From Pseudomonadota bacterium (GTDB taxonomy: Bacteria > Desulfobacterota > DSM-4660 > Desulfatiglandales > B25-G16), in assembly GCA_015223015.1 (NCBI GenBank), contig JADFWK010000013.1, positions 1-5,506 of the forward strand: DNA of 5,506 nt. Direction: 5' to 3'. Numbering within the stretch: the stretch's first letter is position 1; the number at the start of each line of letters is the position of its first letter. The notes under the pieces are model-generated. The model ran no database searches. It was not told where the DNA came from and saw only the letters and a list, made by a program, of their open reading frames with translations. Shown here piece after piece: positions 1-5,506 of the stretch. The position numbers were made by a program, and so were the translations under genes.

Positions 1-143
1 CCTAAAGTCTCACCATACTTGATGTTAAGGGCCACTCCATCTACTGCACGAACGTATATCGGGCCTTGCTTGTCCTTTCCAATGTGGAAGTATTTCTTTA
101 ATTTTTCAATTTTTAAAATCTCATTATTTGTTGCTTGTTTCAT
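1..143 (-). CDS. DppF/OppF-type ABC transporter ATPase, N-terminal part (cut by window edge)
   Basis: This is the start of the second ATP-binding subunit of the importer. Only 47 codons plus two bases are present. The protein begins MKQATNNEILKIEKLKKYF, and around residues 34-47 has a VRAVDGVALNIKYGETLG stretch. That is the usual lead-in to the Walker A loop in DppF/OppF proteins, where an xAVDGVxxxIxxGETLGLVGESGCGK consensus is known; the Walker A itself lies beyond the left edge. The start is the ATG at 143, supported by an AGAGGTGA Shine-Dalgarno that contains the TGA stop of the preceding dppD-like gene, so translation is probably coupled. The product should pair with the DppD-type ATPase to drive DppBC in the cytoplasmic membrane. 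The frame is open to the edge with no sign of damage. Whether peptide, nickel or another solute is carried cannot be told from this fragment. Confidence 0.9.
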   Translation of the reverse strand, partial: MKQATNNEILKIEKLKKYFHIGKDKQGPIYVRAVDGVALNIKYGETL

Positions 144-147
144 TTAT

Positions 148-155
148 TCACCTCT
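148..155 (-). promoter_or_regulatory. Ribosome-binding site of dppF overlapping the dppD stop
   Basis: AGAGGTGA, 4 nt before the ATG at 143, includes the TGA stop codon of dppD as its last three bases. A ribosome finishing dppD thus stops on the dppF initiation site, which fits balanced synthesis of the two ATPases. Confidence 0.7.
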
Positions 156-1137
156 GAGTTAAATAGCACGCTACTAAATGGTCCTTTTCAACCTCGAATA
201 ATTGCGGTGGCTTTTCTGAACAGATCGGATCCCCCTGTTCACATCTGAGCTGAAATCGACATCCGGAAGGTGGATTCAAATAGCTCGGAAGTTTCCCAGG
301 AATGCCCTTGGTTATTCCACCTCCTGATATTTTTGGGACCGATGCGAGTAGACCTTTGGTATAAGGATGAACAGGGTTTTTGAAGAGGACTTCAGGCGTA
401 GCAGTTTCTACAATCGTTCCTGCATACATCACATAAATTCTATCCGTCATTTCTTTTGCTACACCCAAAGAATGGGTAATTAAAATGATGGAGGTCTTCC
501 TCTTTTCCACGATCTCATTCAAAAGCCGCATAATCTGGTCTTGAATGGTGACATCCAGCGATGTCCCAGGCTCATCCGCTATGAGTAAATTTCTCGGAGA
601 GGATATGGCCATGGCGATGCAAACCCTCTGTTTCATACCCCCGCTTAATTGAAGGGGGTAATTGATAAGCATCCTTTCAGGATCCGGAAGGTACACTTCC
701 TTTAGTGCCTTTATGGACTGCTCCTTGATTGTTTCCTTATGCTCATTCTCTTCAAAAGCAGCGGAATACTTAATAACATCACCGATTTGAGTTCCGATAA
801 TAAAAACTGGGTTCAGAGCTGCGGTGGGATCCTGGAAGATCATGGCAATCTCCCTAGAGCGAAGCCTTTGGAGCTCCTTAAAACTCATTTTTAAGACGTC
901 CTGCCCTTTATAAAATATCTGACCTTGAGGAATGTGGAAGTCTCCGGGCGGAAGAATTTGTAAAATTGATTTCATAGTTGTAGTTTTCCCACAACCGGCT
1001 TCTCCTACCAGGCCAACTCGCTCACCTTCTCGAACCATTAAGTGAACGCCATTAAGTACTTTTAAATAACCACCATACACTCTGTACCAAACATGTAAAT
1101 CTTTTATATTTAATAGAATATTCTCTTGGTTTTTCAT
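148..1137 (-). CDS. dppD: DppD/OppD-type ABC transporter ATP-binding protein
   Basis: A 329-residue cytoplasmic ATPase that powers the importer, normal in length for DppD/OppD. Motifs appear in order: Walker A GEAGCGKT (residues 45-52), Q-loop around Q102 (IFQDP), ABC signature LSGGMKQR (164-171), Walker B LLIADEP (184-190), D-loop SLD (193-195) and switch histidine H222. The C-terminal oligopeptide/dipeptide transporter region (about 250-329) carries four cysteines, C293, C299, C306 and C324, the pattern that binds a [4Fe-4S] cluster in many DppD-type subunits. After Walker B it reads DEPGTSLD where DEPTTALD is most common; the catalytic residues are intact. The start ATG at 1137 lies 3 nt after the dppC stop, with AAGGGTGG as Shine-Dalgarno. 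It should form a heterodimer with the DppF-type subunit encoded next. The family is certain; the transported substrate is not, and the symbol denotes subunit type only. Confidence 0.95.
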   Translation of the reverse strand: MKNQENILLNIKDLHVWYRVYGGYLKVLNGVHLMVREGERVGLVGEAGCGKTTTMKSILQILPPGDFHIPQGQIFYKGQDVLKMSFKELQRLRSREIAMIFQDPTAALNPVFIIGTQIGDVIKYSAAFEENEHKETIKEQSIKALKEVYLPDPERMLINYPLQLSGGMKQRVCIAMAISSPRNLLIADEPGTSLDVTIQDQIMRLLNEIVEKRKTSIILITHSLGVAKEMTDRIYVMYAGTIVETATPEVLFKNPVHPYTKGLLASVPKISGGGITKGIPGKLPSYLNPPSGCRFQLRCEQGDPICSEKPPQLFEVEKDHLVACYLTQR

Positions 1138-1140
1138 ATC

Positions 1141-2055
1141 TTATTCCACCCTTTTCTCAAACATATCCCTAAGGCCATCACCCAGTAGATTAAAACCCAG
1201 AATGGCAAGCACGATAGCTAGGGCGGGGAAAATGGTCATCCACCAGAAGGTGGGCATATACCTCGATCCATCCGAAACCATCTGGCCCAATGCAGGGGTA
1301 GGTGGTTGTTCTCCCAGGCCTACAAAGCTCAGGGATGCTCCGATTAAAATTACCCACCCTACATCCAAAGCCATCTTGGTAAAAACTGGGGACAAACAGT
1401 TGGGGAGGATTTCTCGAAAGAGAATATGAAATTTGCTCGCACCCGTTAAATCTGCTGCAATAACAAAATATTCGTTACTTACGGAAGAGGCCATTCCATA
1501 TACCAATCTGGTATACCATGGCCACCACATAACCGTGACTGCGATCATTGCGTTCATCAGAGTGGGCTTTAACATTGCTGCTATTGCAAGCGCCAGAATC
1601 AAGGGCGGGACGCTAAGGAATATGTCGGTAATACGCATGATTACGGCGTCAATCCAGGTATTCTGGAAATACCCGGCAGTTAACCCCAGGAGAGCACCCG
1701 GTGGTACTGCTATTGCCAGGACGACGACTGCCATAATCAAAGCACCACGAAACGCAAAGATAATCCTTGAGAAGATATCTCTTCCCATGTTATCTGTCCC
1801 ACAAAGATGCTGCAATGAAGGTGGTTGTCCCGTGTTATCGAAGTCAACAAAGGGGCCAGCATGCTCAGGGTAAGGGGTTATCCAGGGTGCAAAAATTGCT
1901 GAAATAATTATCCCTGCGACAATCACCAGACCTACTATTGATAACGTATTCCGGGAAAACCTATACCAATTTTTTCCCAGATTGAGCCAGAATATGGATT
2001 TGGGTCTTACTAAACTGATAGCTATTGAATTATTGGGCAGATTCGAGTTTATCAT
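1141..2055 (-). CDS. dppC: DppC/OppC-type ABC transporter permease
   Basis: A 304-residue inner-membrane permease, one half of the translocation channel. It has a cytoplasmic N-terminus followed by a first membrane segment at about 38-59 (the OppC N-terminal region). The conserved GTDNMGRDIFSR motif follows at 86-97. Further hydrophobic segments lie at about 102-128, 144-161, 166-184, 229-247 and 272-294. The EAA loop that docks on the ATPases is at about 200-219 (AADLTGASKFHILFREILPN, with the conserved G and LPN). The C-terminus has the family hallmark FNLLGDGLRDMFEKR (288-302). The start ATG at 2055 is 1 nt past the dppB stop and has a GAGGT Shine-Dalgarno within the end of dppB. This implies coupled, near-equal synthesis with DppB. 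The gene is full length and undamaged. GsiD or NikC-type permeases look alike, so the substrate is open. Confidence 0.95.
   Translation of the reverse strand: MINSNLPNNSIAISLVRPKSIFWLNLGKNWYRFSRNTLSIVGLVIVAGIIISAIFAPWITPYPEHAGPFVDFDNTGQPPSLQHLCGTDNMGRDIFSRIIFAFRGALIMAVVVLAIAVPPGALLGLTAGYFQNTWIDAVIMRITDIFLSVPPLILALAIAAMLKPTLMNAMIAVTVMWWPWYTRLVYGMASSVSNEYFVIAADLTGASKFHILFREILPNCLSPVFTKMALDVGWVILIGASLSFVGLGEQPPTPALGQMVSDGSRYMPTFWWMTIFPALAIVLAILGFNLLGDGLRDMFEKRVE
1146..1153 (-). promoter_or_regulatory. Ribosome-binding site of dppD inside dppC
   Basis: AAGGGTGG, 8 nt before the ATG at 1137, is formed by the last codons of dppC (Lys-Arg-Val). The match to the consensus is weaker than for the AOR gene, so coupling to dppC translation probably matters. 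Confidence 0.6.
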
Positions 2056-2056
2056 T

Positions 2057-3085
2057 TTATATACCTCGGCTAGTGCTCAATCTGACTCTGGGGTCCAGAA
2101 AAGCTACAATAATATCGACGATAATGTTCGCGACCACGAAGATGGCGCCAAATACAATGATCACTGCGGAAATAACGCTTAAATCCTTGTGCATCATCGC
2201 GCTGATACCATAGCGCGAAATCCCGGGCCAGTTAAAAATAGTTTCCACCAAAAAGGCGTTAGCAAATAAGGAGGCAAAATCCAGGCCCATCATCGAAACC
2301 GTGGGAATCAGTGAAGGCTTAAGAAGATACTTAAACATTATAACTCTCTCGGGGATACCATACCCCCGTTCTGCGGAAAGGAAGTCCTTACGTATATTTT
2401 CAATCATAGCAGAGCGGGTAATGCGAGCTTCCTGAAAAAGACCTCCTAAGGATAAGGCAACGGAGGGTAAGATCAGGTGCTTGAACGCATCCCAGAAGGC
2501 CACGAAGTTTCCCTGGATTAAACTGTCAAGGGTCAATAGACCCGTGATCCTCACAGGCGGAATTATTCCAGGACTCAGCCTGCTCAAGACTGGTAATATT
2601 GGCCAGTAGTATCCAAACAGCAGCATAAAAATAATCGCTGCCACGAAGGCTGGAATAGCCACTCCAAAATAACTCAGAGTCCTAATTAAACTATCCACCC
2701 AGGTGTCCTTATATCGAGCTGCAAGGGTTCCGAGGAGAACAGCAAAAATAGCCATTAGTATCCCCGCAAAAATAGCCAGTTCCATCGTTGCTGGAAGAAA
2801 TTCCTTAATATCTTCTGATACCGCCCTTTTAGTAACCAAAGAACGACCAAAATCCCCAGATAAAACCCCTCTGATCCAGTAAAAATATTGCTCCGGTAAG
2901 GGTTTGTCCAGATGCATTTCCTGCCTCAGCCTTTGAACCACCTCTTCAGGAGCTCTCGGCCCCAGTGCCATGCGGGCCGGGTCACCCGGGACAACTCGCG
3001 CAATTATAAAAATCACTATCGACAGGCCAAAAATTACAAAGATCGAGAGTAACAATCGCTTAAGAAGGAAACTGCCAAATTTCAT
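2057..3085 (-). CDS. dppB: DppB/OppB-type ABC transporter permease
   Basis: A 342-residue inner-membrane permease, partner of the DppC-type subunit. The N-terminus MKFGSFLLKRLLLSIFVIFG starts the first membrane segment (about 8-30), followed by the family's VPGDPARMALGP stretch (32-43) and a periplasmic stretch with EQYFYWIRGVLSGDFGRSL (65-83). Other hydrophobic segments lie at about 99-122, 133-158, 203-217, 262-284 and 303-328. The ATPase-docking EAA loop lies at about 234-263 (FLSAERGYGIPERVIMFKYL, then LKPSLIPTV), followed by VETIFNWPGISRYG (280-293), a strong DppB/GsiC/NikB signature, and a DPRVR end motif (331-335). The start ATG at 3085 has AAAGGAG 10 nt upstream. Unlike the following genes it is preceded by a 95-nt spacer with a stem-loop, so its expression may differ from that of the AOR gene. 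It is complete; substrate identity is unresolved. Confidence 0.95.
   Translation of the reverse strand: MKFGSFLLKRLLLSIFVIFGLSIVIFIIARVVPGDPARMALGPRAPEEVVQRLRQEMHLDKPLPEQYFYWIRGVLSGDFGRSLVTKRAVSEDIKEFLPATMELAIFAGILMAIFAVLLGTLAARYKDTWVDSLIRTLSYFGVAIPAFVAAIIFMLLFGYYWPILPVLSRLSPGIIPPVRITGLLTLDSLIQGNFVAFWDAFKHLILPSVALSLGGLFQEARITRSAMIENIRKDFLSAERGYGIPERVIMFKYLLKPSLIPTVSMMGLDFASLFANAFLVETIFNWPGISRYGISAMMHKDLSVISAVIIVFGAIFVVANIIVDIIVAFLDPRVRLSTSRGI
2063..2067 (-). promoter_or_regulatory. Ribosome-binding site of dppC inside dppB
   Basis: GAGGT, 7 nt before the ATG at 2055, lies in the last codons of dppB. With a 1-nt intergenic gap, this layout points to translational coupling of the two permease subunits. 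Confidence 0.7.
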
Positions 3086-3095
3086 TAGATGAACA

Positions 3096-3102
3096 CTCCT
3101 TT
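3096..3102 (-). promoter_or_regulatory. Ribosome-binding site of dppB
   Basis: AAAGGAG lies 10 nt before the dppB ATG at 3085 and 8 nt after the base of the 14-bp stem-loop. The spacing is slightly long but usable. The hairpin leaves the site itself unpaired, so the hairpin is not an obvious direct block to translation. Confidence 0.75.
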
Positions 3103-3110
3103 ATTCCATA

Positions 3111-3142
3111 TTAAGCAGGCTCTTAAATAAGAACCTGCTTAA
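3111..3142 (-). terminator. Stem-loop between AOR and dppB genes (attenuator-like)
   Basis: Inverted repeat with 14-nt arms: 3129-3142 pairs with 3111-3124 around a 4-nt loop. In minus-strand RNA every position pairs, with one G-U wobble (position 3120 with 3133); the plus-strand copy would have a C-A mismatch there instead. This favours a role in the minus-strand transcript. The stem starts 38 nt after the AOR stop and ends 8 nt before the dppB Shine-Dalgarno. The following bases (ATATGG) lack a U-run, so full termination is unlikely; partial attenuation, RNA processing or protection of the AOR message fits better. Confidence 0.5.
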
Positions 3143-3180
3143 TTTCAACGTGTTTAGAGAATTTTAGGTTCGAGCAAACA

Positions 3181-5061
3181 TTATGAAGACAGGCTCTCAA
3201 CCTCATTTTTGTCTGAGAATGCCTTTCTGATAGAGTTGAATATTCTTAAAATCTCAGCTTCCTTGACTTTGCCCGTATTTTCATCCCATCCGTTAAGTTG
3301 ATAATATTCAGTCAACATCTTGTCCAAGTGATCTACATCCAATTTTTGCCCCTTATATTGACCACTAAGTATGGGTTCATTCATTACCCGGGCAGGGGCA
3401 TAATCATCAGAACGTTCAAATCCTGCGTGTAATTGATTATAAATTTTCTCAAGGGCTACCACGTTTTCGGCTATATTTTCTAATTCGTCAAAATTGAGAT
3501 TCTTTCCAGAGGCTGCATTATAGAGCCTCCTATAATCCTCTAGTCCAGGGAAGTCCTTATGCACCCATTGACTTAAAATATTACAAAAGCCCAGACAATC
3601 AGCTATTGCCATCAATCTTTCAGTTTGGATAACACGTTCAGCCTGACCTTTATATTGATCAAACGGAAACCGATCATCGGGCAAAGGGGCTCCTCTTAAA
3701 TGACCGCCACCTCTTGGTGAAACAACAACTCCTAACGCCCAGCCTTTTGCTGCCCGAAGCGGTTCCGCTAGATCTTGGCCTTTCATATGTATCGCCCACG
3801 CCTCAGAACCCTTCCCTACTTTCTCTGAAGCCTTCTTGTTCCCCTCCGCAAGTAGATCTCCAATCCCTTCTCTTCTTGCAATAAGATGTATAACCTTCTC
3901 TATGGCATTCACATTACCCCATTCTAACGGTATGCCATCCGTATCCTTCAGGGATAACACACCTCTTTGATAGCATTCAAAGGCCCAAGCCATACAAACC
4001 CCGGTCGAATCGATATCCAATCCGAGATCCGTGCATAATGCGGCTAATTTAATAATAGATGCTGGATCTGTCACATCAAGGTTGCTGCCGAGACTCCACC
4101 CTGCATCGGCTTCTCCAATACCTGCCCATTGTGTTACCTGGGAGGATTCATTGACAACTGGATAGGTTACATCACAATGAACAGGACAACCAAAGCAGCC
4201 ATGAGCGCTTTTCCCTGCCATTTTTGCAAATAATTTTCCGGTCAATATTTTTCTCTTTTCTGGAGAAAGGGACTCATCCTGGAAATTACGAACAGGCATG
4301 CCAAAACTATGCCAGCCATCTATAAAACACATTAATCCTCCTGATGACATGGCATCAAGTAGCTCCTGTTGAGAGGTGAGTTTTTGATTCATGAGTTTAA
4401 CGATCTCTTCAAAAGATTCATGTTCTGCAAACGAGAGTGTCCCTTTTGCATTAGCAATTACAATGGCTTTGAGTTTCATGGCTCCTAAAATTCTCCCCAA
4501 ACCGCATCGACCTTGTGCACGATACTTATCCGAGTGAATTGCCGCCATCCTCACGAGATTTTCTCCAGCTGGTCCGATGCAGATAATAGATACATTTTTA
4601 TTGTGTTTAGATCTTAAGATCTCATCAGTCTGGCTGATAGTTTTCCCCCATAGGTCAGAGGCGTCAATAAATGATACGTCATCCTCCTGGATTAATAAAT
4701 ATTTGGGTGTTTTGAGTCTTCCTTCCAGGGCCAGATGATCATAGCCACAAAACCGAAGCCACACGGCTGCTTTACCACCAACGCTTCCGGACCCTATCCC
4801 CGCATTGTACGCATTACCTGAATCTATGTTTAACCGGTTTGCCCCGGGAACTGATGATCCCGCGAGACTTCCTGCACCAAAAACAATTCTGTTCGGAATG
4901 CCCCGCTCATCCCTGTTCACTCCTTTCTCTAGGAGAATGCTTTGATTGACACCTCTTCCCCCCAAAAAAAACTCGGTTAACATCGGATAACTTTCTACCT
5001 TAGCCTCTTGATTCCACAAATTTACTGTTAAGATACGAGTATCTCCAAAAATACGATCCAT
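3181..5061 (-). CDS. Aldehyde ferredoxin oxidoreductase (AOR) family tungsten/molybdenum-pterin enzyme
   Basis: A 626-residue cytoplasmic oxidoreductase, within the usual AOR length (about 600-650). Characterised relatives oxidise aldehydes to acids with ferredoxin, using a tungsto-bispterin and one [4Fe-4S] cluster. Numbered from the ATG, the N-terminal domain (about 1-205) has FLGGRG (32-37), GAGSLAGSSVPGANR (62-76), GSGSVGG (90-96), GYD (106-108), GPAGEN (163-168) and GRCGLGRILGAMKLKAI (184-200). The C-terminal domain has the cluster cysteines CFGCPVHC (C289, C292, C296) and DCLGFC (D488, C493). These nearly coincide with Cys288, 291, 295 and 494 of Pyrococcus furiosus AOR. E317 and H454 (in SPRGGGH) are candidate active-site residues. 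The ATG at 5061 was chosen for its AAAGGAGG Shine-Dalgarno; an in-frame TTG at 5088 is less likely. It lies between binding-protein and permease genes, each about 95 nt away. A BamB-like or other carboxylate/aldehyde role is possible; substrate and metal are unknown. Confidence 0.93.
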   Translation of the reverse strand: MDRIFGDTRILTVNLWNQEAKVESYPMLTEFFLGGRGVNQSILLEKGVNRDERGIPNRIVFGAGSLAGSSVPGANRLNIDSGNAYNAGIGSGSVGGKAAVWLRFCGYDHLALEGRLKTPKYLLIQEDDVSFIDASDLWGKTISQTDEILRSKHNKNVSIICIGPAGENLVRMAAIHSDKYRAQGRCGLGRILGAMKLKAIVIANAKGTLSFAEHESFEEIVKLMNQKLTSQQELLDAMSSGGLMCFIDGWHSFGMPVRNFQDESLSPEKRKILTGKLFAKMAGKSAHGCFGCPVHCDVTYPVVNESSQVTQWAGIGEADAGWSLGSNLDVTDPASIIKLAALCTDLGLDIDSTGVCMAWAFECYQRGVLSLKDTDGIPLEWGNVNAIEKVIHLIARREGIGDLLAEGNKKASEKVGKGSEAWAIHMKGQDLAEPLRAAKGWALGVVVSPRGGGHLRGAPLPDDRFPFDQYKGQAERVIQTERLMAIADCLGFCNILSQWVHKDFPGLEDYRRLYNAASGKNLNFDELENIAENVVALEKIYNQLHAGFERSDDYAPARVMNEPILSGQYKGQKLDVDHLDKMLTEYYQLNGWDENTGKVKEAEILRIFNSIRKAFSDKNEVESLSS

Positions 5062-5068
5062 AAAATTT

Positions 5069-5076
5069 CCTCCTTT
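5069..5076 (-). promoter_or_regulatory. Ribosome-binding site deciding the AOR start
   Basis: AAAGGAGG, a near-perfect anti-16S match, sits 7 nt before the ATG at 5061. This spacing is ideal and fixes that ATG as the start. The alternative in-frame TTG at 5088 lies upstream of this site, next to the hairpin, and would place the Shine-Dalgarno inside the coding region. Confidence 0.85.
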
Positions 5077-5088
5077 TCTTGTAGACAA

Positions 5089-5116
5089 GGGAAGAGTAAA
5101 TAGTTTTACTCTTCCC
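5089..5116 (-). terminator. Stem-loop between binding-protein and AOR genes (attenuator or mRNA-stabilising hairpin)
   Basis: A perfect 12-bp inverted repeat: GGGAAGAGTAAA (5105-5116 read on the minus strand), a 4-nt ACTA loop, then TTTACTCTTCCC. It starts about 42 nt after the binding-protein stop and ends 12 nt before the AOR Shine-Dalgarno. What follows the stem is TTGTCT, not a clean U-run, so it is a weak intrinsic terminator at best. Hairpins after binding-protein genes in ABC operons are known to protect the upstream message from 3' exonucleases and to let only part of the transcripts continue. That role here is inferred. Confidence 0.5.
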
Positions 5117-5158
5117 CCTCCTCTTCTATACTATCATAGATTAGCCGTTTGCTTTCAG

Positions 5159-5506
5159 TTATGGTTTGAACGGCGTATAGGGTTGCTGGGCTTTTTCAGG
5201 AAATACCTTGAAATCTCTGAAATAGTAACAATACCCCATGACCTGGTTCACTTGTTCTCCTTTGGCTGAAGCATCTGCTGTTGGCCAATAAACATAATCT
5301 GTTCGATAGGCAGACTTTTCAGGTTGGTCCAATACAAATATGCTCGGGGAAAGTTCTACAATCTTCTCCTGAACAACATAATATTTTTCGAATCGCTCTT
5401 TTTGATCAACGGTAGTAATTGAATCATCAATCATTGCGTCAATTTCGGGGTTCTGCAGCCATTCTCCCTGCTCCCAGGTTCCACAAGAACGAGAATGGTA
5501 GCGAGA
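5159..5506 (-). CDS. Family 5 extracellular solute-binding protein, C-terminal part (cut by window edge)
   Basis: The last 115 residues of the importer's solute-binding protein; the N-terminus, with the expected signal or lipoprotein peptide, is beyond the right edge. The frame is open from 5506 to the TAA at 5159 and runs through the internal methionine at 5434, which is not a start. The fragment includes SRSCGTWEQGEWLQNPEIDA, then MIDDSITTVDQKERFEKYY and VQEKIVELSPSIFVLDQ. This matches the known end of SBP_bac_5 proteins: a GxWxxxEWLxNxExDxLIDxxxxTxDxxER region, a helix, and a hydrophobic strand near the ligand site. It ends with YYFRDFKVFP, comparable to the closing strand of DppA/OppA-type proteins. 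Its place just before the AOR and dppBCDF genes marks it as the ligand-capturing subunit outside the membrane. Ligand specificity cannot be read from the tail alone. The following hairpin may stabilise its transcript. Confidence 0.9.
   Translation of the reverse strand, partial: SRYHSRSCGTWEQGEWLQNPEIDAMIDDSITTVDQKERFEKYYVVQEKIVELSPSIFVLDQPEKSAYRTDYVYWPTADASAKGEQVNQVMGYCYYFRDFKVFPEKAQQPYTPFKP

Noticed and set aside
1202..2213. Several plus-strand open frames of 62-146 codons opposite dppC and dppB
   Set aside because: They lie antisense to permease genes with clear family motifs, show no recognisable domain, and overlap one another in different frames; they are shadows of the coding strand.
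3086..3180. A sigma-70-type promoter for dppB in the AOR-dppB spacer (TTGAAA near 3144 and TAATAT near 3110)
   Set aside because: TTGAAA has no good -10 box at 16-18 nt, and TAATAT, part of the hairpin base, has no acceptable -35 box at the right distance. The spacer is simply AT-rich, so a promoter cannot be supported.
5059..5088. Extended AOR protein starting from TTG at 5088 (nine more residues)
   Set aside because: The AAAGGAGG Shine-Dalgarno lies inside this extension at ideal distance from the ATG at 5061, the extension translates that site, and its beginning touches the hairpin. AOR proteins usually begin close to the GxxxxVNL strand, as the ATG form does.
5078..5089. Short palindrome CTTGTAGACAAG beside the larger hairpin
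   Set aside because: The arms are only 4-5 bp with a loop too small to form stably, and it overlaps the end of the 12-bp stem; chance is sufficient.
5159..5434. A separate 91-residue protein starting at the methionine at 5434
   Set aside because: The same frame stays open to the window edge and the upstream 24 codons continue the solute-binding protein signature (GTWEQGEWLQNPEID), so the methionine is internal.

Overview
The window holds one co-directional gene block, entirely on the minus strand, so it reads from high to low coordinates. In transcription order it contains: the C-terminal end of a family 5 extracellular solute-binding protein (cut by the right edge), an aldehyde ferredoxin oxidoreductase (AOR) family enzyme, two inner-membrane permeases of the DppB and DppC type, the DppD-type ATPase, and the first 47 codons of the DppF-type ATPase (cut by the left edge). 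This is a dipeptide/oligopeptide/nickel-type ABC importer with a predicted tungsten/molybdenum-pterin, iron-sulfur oxidoreductase gene placed between the binding-protein and permease genes.

Region by region: 5159-5506 is the binding-protein tail. 5062-5158 is a 97-nt spacer with a perfect 12-bp stem-loop and a strong ribosome-binding site. 3181-5061 is the AOR gene, whose real start is the ATG at 5061. 3086-3180 is a 95-nt spacer with a 14-bp stem-loop and the dppB ribosome-binding site. 141-3085 is a tightly packed dppB-dppC-dppD-dppF run with gaps of 1, 3 and 4 nt, each Shine-Dalgarno lying inside the end of the gene before it. No stretch over 100 nt lacks a gene. I saw no RNA gene, CRISPR array, insertion sequence or operon promoter; the promoter is probably upstream of the binding protein, off the right edge.

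The organism is probably an anaerobic bacterium. AOR-family enzymes are oxygen-sensitive tungsten (or molybdenum) enzymes found mostly in anaerobic bacteria and archaea. The moderate-to-low GC content and strong AAAGGAGG-type ribosome-binding sites would suit a Bacillota-like anaerobe, but sequence reading alone cannot fix the taxon.

Working model (inference): the binding protein captures a small peptide or another compound of the Opp/Dpp/Nik substrate range outside the cell, DppBC carry it through the membrane using ATP hydrolysed by DppDF, and the AOR enzyme acts on the imported compound or a breakdown product, such as an aldehyde or acid, exchanging electrons with ferredoxin. The two hairpins that flank the AOR gene probably set different mRNA levels for binding protein, enzyme and transporter core.
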